64,000 nt of DNA, from NCBI RefSeq assembly GCF_905171765.1, contig NC_053391.1, forward strand, positions 188,676,559-188,740,558. The letters are read 5' to 3'. Position numbers and translations under genes: made by a program. The DNA comes from Bufo bufo (lineage: Eukaryota; Chordata; Amphibia; Anura; Bufonidae). This document shows, piece after piece, positions 20,905 through 32,205 of the stretch; within the stretch, counting starts at the first letter, position 1; the number at the start of each line of letters is the position of its first letter. The notes below the pieces were generated by a model. That model made no database searches, was not told where the DNA came from, and saw nothing but the letters and a program-made list of their open reading frames with translations.

Positions 20905-21399
20905 TAAAATCAGGATTCAGCGGCCGCTCATCTCTACTAGTACCTTAACCTTACACCACTCAGCTAGCTTCGTTAATAGGTCCAGGCTACAGCCTACAGG
21001 CACTGCCTGTTAGTTGTTACCGAGCGACTGCTGATTTCTGCAGGTCAGAGGATACGGATTACAGTTTAGAAGAAATGTACACTCCTGTGAGCAGTCTAGA
21101 CCAGTGGCGGATCCACAGTGTAGAGGTATACTGTATATTGTGGGGCACAGTGTAGGCTATATGTATATAACAAACATATTTCACATGAAAACTTACAATT
21201 ACTTGGCTTGACCCTTGGGGATCTCGGACACCACTTCAACACTTGGCCGGGGGCTCGGCGGAGCTGATGTTGTGTTTTATCCTAATGAGAAAGATTTCAT
21301 AATAAGGATTTGGAGAAGGGGCAGAGGGATAGCAGAGCAGGGAGAGGCTGGTGCTGCTACTAGGGGGTCATATCATGGGGGAGTAATAAAGCCCACCAT
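20905..21399. other. Internal hAT sequence without genes
   Basis: This is non-coding DNA between the piggyBac right end and the minisatellite. GCTCATCTCTA near 20927 resembles the end of another hAT family, but I found no partner. No ORF is supported. Confidence 0.5.
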
Positions 21400-22630
21400 A
21401 ATGCCCCCCCAGTAGAAATAATTCTCCTTATAAAGTGACAGTGCAAAAATTACCCCCTTGTAATGCCTCCAGTTGAGCTAATGTCCCCATAGTGCCCCCA
21501 TAATGTGCCAGTATAAAATACCCCTATATAGTTCCCCCAGCAAATGCCCCCATAGTGCTCCTCTCCCCCCTTCCTCCTAGTGCCCCCCATAATGTACTAG
21601 TATAAAATGCCCCATATATTGTGCCCCAGTAGATGCCCTCAGTGTCCCCCATAATTTGCAAGTATAAAATACCCCTTCTTAGTGCCCCCCGTAGATGACT
21701 CCATAGTACTCCTCTCCCCCCCTTCCCCATAGTACCCACCATAATGTGTCCCAGTATAAAATGCTACTGTACAGAGCCCCCCATATAAAATACCCCTTCT
21801 TTGTGGCCTCAGTAAATGCCCCTATAGTGCCCACCAATAATGTGCCAGTAATAAGTGCCCCCAATAATGTGCCAGTAATAAGTGCCCCCAATCATGTGCC
21901 AGTAATAAGAGCCCCCCCATCATGTGCTAGTAACAAGAGCCCCCCCATCATGTGCCAGTAACAAGAGCCCCCCCATCATGTGCCAGTAACAAGAGCCCCC
22001 AATGTGCCAGTAATAAGAGCCCCCCATTACGTGCCAGTAACAAGAGTCCCCTTATCATGTGCCAGTAATAAGAGCCCCCCCAATGTGCCAGTAATAAGAG
22101 CCCCCCCAATCTGCCAGTAATAAGAGCCCCCCAATGTGCCAGTAACAAGAGCCCCCCCATCATGTGCCAGTAATAAGCCCCCATCATGTGCCAGTAATAA
22201 GCCCCCCATCATGTGCCAGTAATAAGCCCCCCATCATGTGCCAGTAATAAGCCCCCAATCATGTGCCAGTAATAAGCCCCCCCATCATGTGCCAGTAATA
22301 AGAGTCCCCCCATCATGTGCCAGTAACAAGAGCCCCCCCATGTGCCAGTAATAAGAGCCCCCCATCATGTGCCAGTAATAAGAGCCCCCCCATCATGTGC
22401 CAGTAACAAGAGCCCCCCATGTGCCAGTAACAAGAGCCCCCCCATGTGCCAGTAATAAGAGCCCCCCCATCATGTGCCAGTAACAAGAGCACCCCCATGT
22501 GCCAGTAACAAGAGCCCCCCATGTGCCAGTAAGAGCCCCCAATCATGTGCCAACCCAGTAACAAGAGCATAGAGCCCCCCCCCCCCCAATGTGCCAGTAA
22601 CAAGAGCCCCCCTAATGTGCCTGTAAAATT
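21400..22630. repeat. GCCAGTAATAAGAGCCCCC minisatellite
   Basis: This is a long head-to-tail array of units about 20-36 bp long, with core ATGTGCCAGTAA(T/C)AAGAGCCCCC. It is loosely repeated from 21400 and tight from 21830 to 22620. Many units keep the same frame, which produces artefactual ORFs. It lies in the right half of the hAT element and mirrors the minisatellite near its left end only in position, not sequence. Confidence 0.95.
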
Positions 22631-22944
22631 ATTGTACATATAAAAAAAAAAAACACTGATACTTACCTCCATGTTAGCGATGCGATGCAGGCCTCTTCCG
22701 GCCTGTGTCCCGCACTGTATGGCTCAGGCGGCAAGATGATGTCATCGCGCCGCCTGCGCCGGCCTCTGATAGGCTGCCGGCCTAGTGCCCCCCCGCTGCT
22801 CTAGCACAGGCAGATGACTATGGAGATGAGCGCAATGGAAGCCCTCATCTCCCTGGGCCCGGCTGCGGCCGCTCAAATGCGGGGGCACAGCGTGATGTAG
22901 GGGGTGCCGTGGCCCCCTCTGGCTCCCCCTTGGCGACACAACTG

Positions 22945-23688
22945 CATTTAGTATGTACTGGTGACTTGCATTATTCCTTCCCATGTGCATAACCTTACAT
23001 TTGTCAGTGTTAAACCTCATCTGCCCAAGCCTCCAATCTATGCAGATCCCTCTGTAGTAGTATACTGTCCTCTTCAGTATTACTTTATACAGTTTAGTGT
23101 CAAATGCTTTGGAAAAATCAAGATATACGACATCCATTGATTCACCCTGGTCAAGTGTAGAACTTACCTCCTCATAGAAAGTGATTAAGTTAGTTTGACA
23201 GAACCGATCCCTCATGGCGCCGTACTGATACGTTGTTATAAGGTTATAAGCTTGTTTTCATTGAGATACTCTGGGATAGCATATCTGAATAAACTTTCAG
23301 TTTATCTACAACAGATGTTAGACTTACTAGCCTTTAGTTTCTGGGTCTCTTTTTGACCCCTTTTTAAATACTGGCACCAGATTTGCTAAGCACCAATTCC
23401 GTGAAATGCTCCTTGTTATTATAGAGTCTTAATTATCTTAAGATACGGGGGTGCATGGTATCTGGACCCAGTGTTTCGTCTATTTTAATCTTTTTAAGAT
23501 GCCACTGCACTTCTTCCTGGGTCAGACTGGCCAAATTTAATGGGGAATTTAATTTGACAGTCTGCATTTTATCTGACAGTTCATTTTCCTCAATGAATAG
23601 CGTGCAGAAAAAAATAATAAATTAGCTTTCTTCTTCACCCTCTACATCTTCTCCCTCATCACTCCTCAAAGGGCCAACTCTTTCCAGA
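22945..23688 (-). mobile_element. CR1 LINE, middle part (RT, motif A)
   Basis: The minus-strand frame reads DVVYLDFSKAFDT (23215-22742 frame), the RT motif A of CR1-type LINEs. It then passes directly to MRFNTDKCKVMHMG. The YADD motif C region between these is therefore deleted. The right part (23300-23688) is the linker between endonuclease and RT. It ends at the TTAA where the 30.5-kb block is inserted, and the same LINE continues at 54194. Confidence 0.85.
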
Positions 23689-23692
23689 TTAA

Positions 23693-24125
23693 CCACTTCA
23701 GTACCAACCCATTTTTCACCTTAAGACCCAGGCCAATTTTTGAAAATCTGACATGTGTCACTTTATGTGGTACTTATTCAAGCCATTCTGAGATTGTTTT
23801 CTTGTGACACTTTTTACTTCATGTTAGTGCACATAGAGCCGGGGGAAAAAGCACTAGAGAGGAAGAAGAAGGGGTCTTACATGACCCTGAGAGTAAGTGG
23901 GGGGAGGGCTTGCTCTGATTGGCTCCCAGGCCAACAGAATGCCTGGATGAGCCAATCAGTGCTGGAGCAGGCAGGGAGGTGCCATTCTGTGCTCAGCTGT
24001 GAATAAAGGCAATGGCTAGGATTACAAAGAAGAAGAAGAAGAGTTGTGTTTGTAGGGACAAGCAGGGAAGCTGTCAGCCAGAGAGGAAGGCTGGAGAAGC
24101 TGATTTCACAGAAATTTTCTTCTAA
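23693..24125. other. Left terminal region of the TTAA block
   Basis: This contains the terminal CCACTTCAGTACC and an inverted CCAAT pair (GATTGGCT at about 23918 and AGCCAATCAG at about 23950), and ends where homology to hAT copy B starts. The paired CCAAT boxes are promoter-like, but no transcript can be assigned. Confidence 0.4.
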
Positions 24126-24977
24126 GTGAAAATGGTACAACACATGTTCTACCATCAATCTAGCATAGCATATAGAATACTAGTGAGATCTCTGTGTCAG
24201 GTTCTCACATTTAATTATATTTTGGGGGGGTTTCAGTTTGAAAAACCGTATACATCAGTAATTAACAAAATATCAGGGCTAAATCCATTTATTATCTACA
24301 CACATGCAGTTCAGGTCCAATTTTTATATTTGGGGGGGGGGGGGGGGGGGTGTGGAGGGGTTATTGAATTTTGAAACCAACATACAGGTGATCAGCACAC
24401 CAATACACATGCTAGGCCTAAATCCGTTTTCCTTAATTTCTATCTCCACAAGGTGTACATTTTTTGGTGGGGTTGTCAAATATATTCAAACCAGCATATG
24501 AGTGACTACTACACCAATGCACAGGGTAGCGCACAATATTATCTGAGAGACCCAATTAAGTCAGGGCTATGGAAAAGTTCCAAACAAAAGACCCAGAGTC
24601 AGAATGTGGGTTGTAGCAGCACCAGTTATCTGGCAAGAAGTAGTAGCAATAGGCTGCAGTTGTTGCCCTGAGGAGGAGGTGGAGGAGGAGACTACACACC
24701 CCAGGCATAGCCGTGTTGGTGGTGGTAGTAGAGGTACTCGTAGCCACAATATTGGCATTGGGGGCAGCAGTTGGGGCAGATCAGGGGAGGGGGGCCAAAG
24801 AATCCACCATGATATCCACAGTCTGATAGAAGCGGCAGGGAGAGTGAGGTCTCCGGTGACGATTGTGTGCTGGACAGGACCTAGAAGCCAGATCGGGGTG
24901 CTGAGAAGGAGGAAACATCAGAGGAGGAGGGTGATGGTGGCAGCAATAAAGAGCTGAGGCTACGGACTTCCCAAAGA
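24126..24977 (+). mobile_element. BED-type hAT copy A, 5' region
   Basis: This is an inverted copy of the 5' region of hAT copy B. 24126-24370 matches the complement of about 53790-54020, and 24460-24640 matches the complement of about 49905-50080. It ends at 24977 with CTACGGACTTCCCAAAGA, an 18-bp sequence repeated at 31692-31709 after a 6.7-kb insertion. It includes a 19-base G tract (24332-24350). The broken frame at 24604-24957 is the upstream part of the transposase region. Confidence 0.8.
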
Positions 24978-25514
24978 TAATTCACAACTAGTGGATAGCT
25001 TAGTAAAACATAACATTAAATGATATCAAATAAAATAATAGGCCCTTTAAAAATTAAAAATGTTGCATTTAGTACAACTAGAAAACTGCATAGGTGTCTG
25101 TAACTGCAGTATAATCAACGAAAAGGAGGGGACCCAATTGCAGGGATAGCGGTGATATAGAGTGAGAGGAAAAAATAGATAGAAGGACACAATGCTGGGT
25201 CGCAAACCCTAGGTGTCCCTAGATCTATCTCCCTCCCCCCTCCCTCACTTTCTAGCCCTGGAGTCACCCTTCCTATACATAGACTGCCCAGCTTCGTCCG
25301 ACAGATAGAAAAGGTCCAGTCGATCCTGACCCTCTACCAGCCGAAAAAGCAAAAAGACTGACAGAAATGAGGTTGGCTAAACAGTGTCTCTATTTGGCTG
25401 GTCTTGGCCTTTAACACTAGAATCACTCAACACTCTAGGGACCTTGTGTTATCCCTAATAGTAGTAATTAAACATGTCCCGACGCGTTTCCTCAGTAGTT
25501 ACCAATTCCTCAGG

Positions 25515-25830
25515 GGACCAAGTCAAGTATATACAATGAACACAAGTCAGTTGTACTCAAGCTGACATGGTGTGGTCAGCCCAAGTCCTTGTGACCACAA
25601 GATATCAGTCACCAGTCTGATCAAGTGTGTCAGATTATAAATATGACCAATAAGTATCAGGTCTCTGTTCAAATCAGGTATATACAATAAACACAAGTCA
25701 GTTGTATTTCAGGCTGCTACAGCATAATCAGCCCAAATTCATGTGACTACAAAGTATCAGGTCACCAGTCAAATTAAGTGTATCAGATAAACACACAATA
25801 TGATTATAGTCCAAGCTCATATAATGAAAT
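25515..25830. repeat. Tandem repeat, about 152-bp unit
   Basis: Two clear copies begin near 25521 and 25673. Both carry GTATATACAAT(G/A)AACACAAGTCAGTTGT and a following CAGCCCAA...ATGTGACTACAA-like block. A decayed third copy lies near 25818. Confidence 0.75.
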
Positions 25831-25978
25831 CAGCCCAGATCTAATTCCATTCAATACTCAATCAGGTGTTCACTCCCATGCATTGAATTAGCCATCCTGG
25901 TCAAATGTTGCCAGTATTATCAGCTGTTCAATGAAGTGTGCACAAAGCGCTTAACAGCGGTGATACAAGGGCACAGAG

Positions 25979-26267
25979 TGTCACGAGGGTATCAAGAGCC
26001 ACGTCTGACTCCGTTATACCCGGGGTCAGGAGGTCGCAGCGGGTGGCTGCGCGCTCTATATCTAAAGATCACGTTGTTTCTTAGTGATTGTTTTCTGTGT
26101 TTGCCTTGCTATCCTTTTTGTCTCAATCAGGGATCCGTAGCTTCTCCTCCTCAGCTGTTTCTTGTCTACCACTCCCAACCTCCTTATATTCTCCCCTCAC
26201 TCTTCTCTAGTTGCCAGTTATAGAGCTTCCTGCCTGGACATCTATACTGACCCACTGGAGTTGTGAA
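25979..26267 (+). repeat. 5' LTR remnant of the gypsy element
   Basis: Positions 25979-26090 match 30213-30324 with a single A/G difference. 26091-26229 is absent from the 3' LTR. 26230-26267 matches 30325-30362. After that the sequence jumps directly into gag, so the rest of the LTR and the leader are deleted. Confidence 0.9.
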
Positions 26268-26950
26268 GTTGCGCCCTTACTCCTCAGGTAATGAAGAACA
26301 GCGGGTAGGGATTGTCATTTCCCTGCTTCAGGGGGACCCACAATCCTGGGCGTTCTCGTTACCCCCTGGTTCCCAGGCTCTCCGGTCAGTGGAGGGATTT
26401 TTTGGGGCTTTGGGTCTCATATATGATGACCCTGACCGAGTCGCCCTGGCTGAGTCGAAGTTACGGAGACTCCTACAGGGAGATCGGTCAGCAGAGGAAT
26501 ATTGCTCAGAGTTCCGTAGGTGGGCTACGGATACTCAGTGGAACGACCCGGCTCTCAGGAGTCAGTTATGCTCTGGGTTATCTGAAAGGGTTAAGGATGC
26601 ACTGGCGCTGTATGAGACCCCCCTTTCCCTTGATGCTGTTATGTCCCTCTCTATCAGAATAGATAGGCGTCTTAGGGAGAGGTCGAAAATTCCTGAGCAA
26701 TTGGTTACCTCTCCCAAACAACAATTAGTCTGTACTGACTTAGATGAGCCTATGCAGCTAGGCGGAACTTCTCGTCAGGTCCGTCCTCCTGAGGTTCGCC
26801 GCAGGGGGGGGGGCTTGTTTTTTCTGTGGGGGGAAGGGTCATTTCATTAATGTCTGTCCCTCTTTTCTCAAAAACAAAAGACCGTCGGAAAACTACTAAC
26901 CCCAGGCTGTGCGGAGGATGTCAGCCGGGGGGTATACGTTTCCTCCATAC
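26263..26950 (+). pseudogene. Gypsy gag, 5'-truncated and frameshifted
   Basis: The frame from 26268 encodes the capsid-like core (QGDPQSWAFSLPPGS, AESKLRRLLQGDRSAEEY), as in Ty3/gypsy gag, a virus-like-particle protein acting in the cytoplasm. The N-terminus is lost by the LTR-gag deletion. A run of ten G near 26806-26815 shifts the frame. In the other frame the zinc knuckle reads CFFCGGKGHFINVC. The gene is therefore broken at two points. Confidence 0.85.
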
Positions 26951-26964
26951 GAACATCTCAATTT

Positions 26965-29900
26965 GTGTTACCAGCGGTTATTGTTTTTGGTGTTAAGACG
27001 GAGTCTATTTCTTTTTTTCTAGACAGTGGAGCAGGGGTAAATTTGATAGATGCCCATTTTGCCCGCACTATGGGTTTGTCTCTCTGCACGCTGCAGAGAC
27101 CTATTCCCGTATTCGCTATAGATTCGGCTCCTCTGTCTCAGAGAAACCTCACCCACATTGTTCATAATTTACACCTTCGGGTAGGGGACCACCATAATGA
27201 GTGTCTTTCATGTTACGTTCTGGAGGGCCTTCCCTCTCCTGTGGTATTGGGTCTCCCCTGGTTGGTAGCGCACAATCCAGTGGTGGATTGGCAGGCCAGG
27301 GAGATATTGGAGTGGAGTGAGCATTGCAGAGAGAATTGCTTAAATAACAATTGCTTAATCGCCTCCATAGCTTCCCTACCTACATTTATTTCGGACTTTG
27401 AGGACGTTTTTTCTGAAAAGGGTTGTCAGAAGCTACCACCTCATCGTCCTTATGATTGCCCGGTTAACCTGATTCCCGGTGCAAAATTACCCAAGTCCAG
27501 GTTGTATAATCTTTCGGGTCCCGAGAGACAAGCCATGAAAGATTATATCTCCGAGAGTCTGGCTAAGGGACACATCAGACCCTCTTCTTCACCCGTGGCT
27601 GCAGGGTTTTTCTTTGTTAAAAAGAAAGATGGGGGCCTGCGTCCTTGCCTAGATTTCCGTGAGCTAAACCAGATAACCATCCGAGACCCATACCCTCTTC
27701 CTCTCATTCCTGACCTTTTTAATCAGATTGCGGGTGCTAGGTGGTTCTCCAAACTTGATCTTAGGGGGGCCTACAATCTGATTCGTATCAGGGAAGGGGA
27801 TGAGTGGAAGACAGCTTTTAACACCCCTGAGGGGCATTATGAAAATCTAGTTATGCCTTTCGGTCTGACCAATGCCCCCGCTGTCTTCCAACATTTCGTT
27901 AATGATATTTTTAATCATCTCATCGGCAGGTTTGTAGTCATATACCTAGATGATATCTTAATTTATTCGGCTGATCTGAAAACACATGAGGTGCATGTCA
28001 GGCAAGTACTGCAGGTCCTACGGACGAATAAATTATATGCGAAAATTGAAAAATGTGTCTTCGCCGTTCAGGAAATACAGTTCCTGGGATATCTATTATC
28101 TGCTTCAGGTTTCCGTATGGATCCTGGGAAGGTCCAGGCAATTTTAGATTGGGATCTTCCTGAGAACCTTAAAGCCCTACAACGGTTTTTGGGTTTCGCA
28201 AATTTCTATAGAAAGTTCATTAAAAATTATTCAGTGATCGTTAAACCCCTTACCGACATGACTAGGAAGGGGACTGATTTTTCCAAATGGTCTGACGCCA
28301 CTAAAAATGCATTTTTCTCTCTAAAAGAGAGGTTTACCTCGGCACCTGTTCTAATTCAACCTGATGTCTCCCAGCCTTTTATTGTTGAGGTAGATGCGTC
28401 AGAGGTGGGAGTGGGGGCTGTATTGTCTCAGGGTCCGTCTCCTGGCAAATGGCGCCCTTGCGCTTTCTTTTCCAAAAAATTATCTTCTGCAGAGAAGAAC
28501 TATGATGTTGGAAATAGGGAACTGTTGGCGATTAAACTGGCGCTTGAAGAGTGGCGTCACTTCTTAGAGGGAGCAATCCACCCCGTCACGGTGATTACGG
28601 ATCACAAAAACCTTCTGTACCTAGAATCGGCTAAGCGTCTCACCCCTAGACAAGCTAGGTGGTCGCTATTCTTTACCAGATTTAACTTTGTAATCACCTA
28701 TCGTCCTGGGGCAAAAAATACCAAGGCAGACGCGTTATCTCGTAGTTTCCCTGGAGGGGGTAATGTTAGTGATCCGGTACCTATTTTACAAAGAGGAGTG
28801 GTTGTCTCTGCTGTACACTCTGTTCTAGAGGGAAAGGTGTTAGAGGCCCAGGGGGACGCCCCGGCCTCTTGCCCCTCAGAGAAATTGTTTGTACCGTTAA
28901 ACCTGCGTCTTGAATTATTAAAAGAACATCATAATTCGGCACTTGCTGGGCACCCGGGTAGTAAAGCAACCTTGGAGCTATTATCTCGTCGTTTTTGGTG
29001 GCCAAGGTTGCGTCAGGATGTAATGGATTTCGTGTCTACTTGCTCTACTTGTGCACGCGCGAAAGTCTCTCATACACGTCCAGCAGGGTCTTTATTGCCA
29101 CTTTTTATCCCCAATAGGCCATGGACACATCTGTCAATGGATTTCATCACTGACTTACCGTTGTCTGCGGGTAAAACAGTTATTTTGGTAGTAGTAGACA
29201 GGTTTAGCAAAATGGTACACTTTATTGCACTACCCGCACTTCCTAATGCTAAAACTCTTGCTTAGGTGTTTATCAGTGAAATCGTGAAGCTTCACGGGGT
29301 CCCTTCCGATGTGGTTTCGGATCAGGGAACCCAGTTTATTTCTAAGTTTTGGAAAGCTTTTTGTTCCCGTTTGGGGGTATACTTGTCCTTTTCCTCAGCT
29401 TTCCATCCTCAGTCGAATGGACAGACTGAGCGTACCAACCAAAACCTAGAAACATATTTAAGGTGTTTTGTGTCTGAAAACCAAGAGTTGTGGTCATCAT
29501 ATTTACCGTTAGCTGAGTTTGCCATAAATAATCATTATCAGGAGTCCACTGGCAAGTCACCATTCCTTGGTGCATACGGTTTTCATCCCCAATTTTGTAC
29601 TTTCAAAGAGGGGGGGTCTTCTGGGGTTCCCGAAGAGGAAAGGTTTTCTTCATCTCTTTCATCGGTATGGCAGAAGGTGCAAGTTAACTTGAAAAAGATG
29701 AGTGGTAAATATAAATGCATGGCCGATAAGAAACGGTCGCCAGGTCCGGACCTAGGAGTGAATGACTATGTGTGGTTGTCTACTAGGAATATCAAGTTGA
29801 AGGTTCCCTCTTGGAAACTGGGCCCTAGGTTCATTGGTCCTTATAAAATAGTAGCCGTTATTAACCCTGTGGCTTTTCGCCTGGAGCTACCTCAGACTTT

Positions 29901-30318
29901 TAAGATCCATAACGTCTTCCATAAATCGTTACTCAAGAAGTATGTTCCACCTCTAGAACCATCACCGCTGCCACCTCCTCCTGTTATTGTGGATGGTAAT
30001 CTGGAGTTTCAAATAGCCAGAATTGTTGATTCTCGTCGGGTCCGCCGCTCTCTTCAGTATCTGGTGCATTGGAGGGGTTACGGTCCTGAGGAAAGAATGT
30101 GGGTTCCAGCGTCAGAGGTAAACGCCAACAGGTTAATTCAGGCTTTCCATACCTCTCATCCGGAGAGACCTGGTCCTGAGTGTCCGGAGGCCCCTCGTGA
30201 AAGGGGGGGTACTGTCACGAGGGTATCAAGAGCCACGTCTGACTCCGTTATACCCGGGGTCAGGAGGTCGCAGCGGGTGGCTGCGCGCTCTATGTCTAAA
30301 GATCACGTTGTTTCTTAG
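26965..30318 (+). pseudogene. Gypsy pol polyprotein with chromodomain, one in-frame stop
   Basis: The order is as follows. The aspartic protease (FFLDSGAGVNLID) comes near the start of the frame. Reverse transcriptase has its catalytic motif FVVIYLDDILIYS. RNase H begins at QPFIVEVDASEVG. The integrase has an HHCC finger (ending CSTCARAK) and a DDE core, with the first Asp in SMDFITDLP, the second in VSDQGTQF and the Glu in NGQTERTN. The C-terminal chromodomain is YLVHWRGYGPEERMWVP. A single TAG at 29263-29265 interrupts the integrase between the first two catalytic residues. The frame is otherwise open for about 1,117 codons and ends inside the 3' LTR at 30318. Confidence 0.92.
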
Positions 30319-30733
30319 TGATTGCTGCCTGGACATCTATACTGACCCACTGGAGTTGTGAATCCTGGTTGTCGTTCCAGAGTGCTACCCTCCGGATCCC
30401 TGTTGGGCTTCTTGTTGTCTCCTGTTGTCGCCCACCTGGGATTATATGTTGAGTTTGTATTGTCTGTCCTTCCCTTGGTGTTTTCCTTTAGAGCTAGTGG
30501 TGCGGACTAGTGTTCCCACCGCCCTGTTCACTATCTAGGGCTCAGCTTAGGGAAAGCCAGGGCTTTAGGCACGTGATCGGCGTACGGGTGAGGAACCCGT
30601 CTAGGGACGTCAGGGCAGCCAGGTGCCAGCCGCTAGGTGAGTCAGGGGTCACCACCTTCCCTCTCACTTGGGCAGGGCCTTCCTTGTTCCCTCCCTCTGC
30701 GTCACGTATGTGATAGTCACGCCGACCGTGATA
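30213..30733 (+). repeat. 3' LTR of the gypsy element
   Basis: This is a 521-bp LTR beginning TGTCACGAGGG and ending CCGTGATA, followed by the CAGAG duplication. It lacks a 139-bp segment present in the 5' LTR (26091-26229). The last 35 codons of pol lie within it. Confidence 0.9.
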
Positions 30734-30738
30734 CAGAG

Positions 30739-31691
30739 TCACCATTTACTTATCTGCTCAAATGTTGGATAACCATTGTGCACAGACAGGTGATGCGGAT
30801 GTCTTTCCTCGGCGTCCTGCGTATGGAAGCAGCAATGAGGATACCTTTGCGGCTCATTTAAAACGTCCCTTTGCATCATGTGACCGGATCACATGTAAGG
30901 ACATGTGTTCCTCTCCCGGTCACATGACCGAGTGGCTCCAGGAAGCATTCAGGATGTGGGCATATCTTGATTACCAGGCAACCATTCAAACATACAGACG
31001 TCACCAATGGGCGGGATCATCATGATGCAATGGGATAGTGCTCCGGATGCCGATACCTATTCAACCGCTCTTGCCTGTCGACGTCATCAGTGGGCGGGCT
31101 CTTCGCAATGCATTCAGTTAGACCAATGGGCAATCCTGGTCCTCCTCATACAGTGCTCCGATAGAAGAAATATCCTGGGAGTTTGTCAAGTCCGCAAACC
31201 CCAAGGAGGTGTAATGAAGTTTATAAGGTCGATCCTTCTGATTTCTGACATAACAACAACAATTATCTATACAATAACCTAGATTCAGCAGCTATCATAG
31301 TTTGGAGCCCAAATAATAGGTAATCATCTGATTTTAAGTGTAAACAGTGGGTCACATCCACATCAGTGGGTGCCAGATGTGATATCACTGGTTACCTACT
31401 AGGGTATCAAAAGAGGGCCGGACAAGGTGGGGGGGGAAGTGGAGTAAAGGTGGCGATTGACAGCAATCAGGGACCAATATAACAACTGAATGACAGCTTT
31501 TTGAGTACAGTTTTCTAGTTGTACTCAATGCAACATTTTTTATTTTTAAAGGGCCTATTATTTTATTTGATATCATTAAAAGTTAGATTTTACTAAGCTA
31601 CCCACTAGTTGTGAATTATCATTGGATTTAAGTGTCTAGCCCATATTTGTTAACAGTAGTTTGACCAACTTGACTTGGTTGTGTATAAATA
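30739..31691. other. Right half of the Penelope-like composite
   Basis: This non-coding part has two similar modules (near 30998-31030 and 31080-31140) carrying CCAATGGGC, TGGGCGGG and a CRE-like GACGTCATC, which look promoter-like. It ends in the inverted-repeat arm (31506-31619) and a 72-bp tail. No ORF is supported. Confidence 0.45.
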
Positions 31692-31709
31692 CTACGGACT
31701 TCCCAAAGA

Positions 31710-32205
31710 ACAACTGGGGCCATGTCTGCTTCAGGATCTGGTGATACTGCTGATGCTGCGGGTGGGTTAAGCCCCAAACGTGCTAAGCCAAGCTCAGCTG
31801 CCTCCACCTCTGCTGTGCGAGTATCTCCCATCTGGCAGTTTTTCTCCACGCTGCCAGAAGACAAAAGTATTGCCATGTGCAAGCTGTTCAAGACCAAAAT
31901 AAGACATGGGCAGGCAAACACAAGCGTAGGCCCCCAAGCTCTATTGAACTGCATGAAGCGGTATCACCCTATACCATGGGCAAACAGAGATGGCAGCCAG
32001 CCGGCGCAGCAGTAGTTCCCTTCTTCTCCAGGTCCTCCTTGTGGCAGCCAGGCCGCATCCATGTGCAGTATGGTGTCTTTCATATCATCATCCCTTTCTG
32101 CTTGTCTCGCTGATATTCCTCCTCTGCTCCATTGCCAGCCATCGTTAACGGAGTGTGTTACCATGAAACAACTCTACGCGCCCAGAAGACTGAAGTGAAC
32201 CACTC
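31710..32205 (+). pseudogene. BED-type hAT copy A, N-terminal transposase fragment
   Basis: This resumes hAT copy A after the composite insertion. The start MSASGSGDTADAAGG (31722) is followed by a BED zinc-finger region (SPIWQFFSTLPEDKSIAMC, then KTKIRHGQANTSVGP, MKRYHP). The second Cys of the C-x-x-C pair is Phe and the first His is Cys, so the finger is damaged. A TAG follows QPAQQ at 32013. Remnants with SQAAS- and SLSACLADIPPL-like words continue to about 32205, where homology ends. The catalytic domain is absent from this copy. Confidence 0.75.

Larger units (their letters stand above)
14243..22944. mobile_element. hAT element (8.7 kb) inserted in CR1
   Basis: An 8-bp target duplication CATTTAGT (14235-14242 and 22945-22952) flanks termini CAGTGGCGTCTCTAGC and the complement of CAGTTGTGTCGCC. 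Both are hAT features. The interior has no hAT transposase. It holds a palindromic minisatellite (14461-14835), a piggyBac element (14901-20904) and a long GCCAGTAA-type minisatellite (21400-22630). It is a non-autonomous hAT enlarged by later events. Confidence 0.88.
25979..30733 (+). mobile_element. Ty3/gypsy chromovirus LTR retrotransposon
   Basis: 5-bp target duplication CAGAG (25974-25978 and 30734-30738). Both ends start TGTCACGAGG. The element has gag and pol in the usual gypsy order (protease, RT, RNase H, integrase) and a C-terminal chromodomain, which places it among the chromoviruses. There is no envelope gene. The 5' LTR is fused to gag by a deletion that removes its 3' part, the primer-binding site and the gag start. 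The shared LTR blocks differ at about one site in 150, which suggests recent insertion. Confidence 0.93.
24978..31691. mobile_element. Penelope-like composite with inverted ends, carrying a gypsy element
   Basis: This 6.7-kb insertion in hAT copy A is flanked by an 18-bp direct repeat CTACGGACTTCCCAAAGA (24960-24977 and 31692-31709). The ends are about 113-bp inverted repeats (24978-25090 and 31506-31619), with an extra 72 bp on the right. A GACGCGTTTC word near 25490 resembles the ACGCGT motif in the Penelope-like pair at 33587-36616, which has the same architecture. No reverse transcriptase remains. The Penelope assignment is by analogy. A gypsy element is nested at 25979-30733. Confidence 0.5.

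Noticed and set aside
20920..20937. GCTCATCTCTA as the end of another hAT
   Set aside because: No matching opposite terminus or 8-bp duplication found.
21948..22672. Open frames rich in LLLLAHWGG-like repeats
   Set aside because: They are translations of the GCCAGTAATAAGAGCCCCC minisatellite and have no start context, domain or conservation signal.
23755..24006. 83-codon frame upstream of hAT copy A
   Set aside because: No motif recognised, no counterpart in copy B; probably chance.
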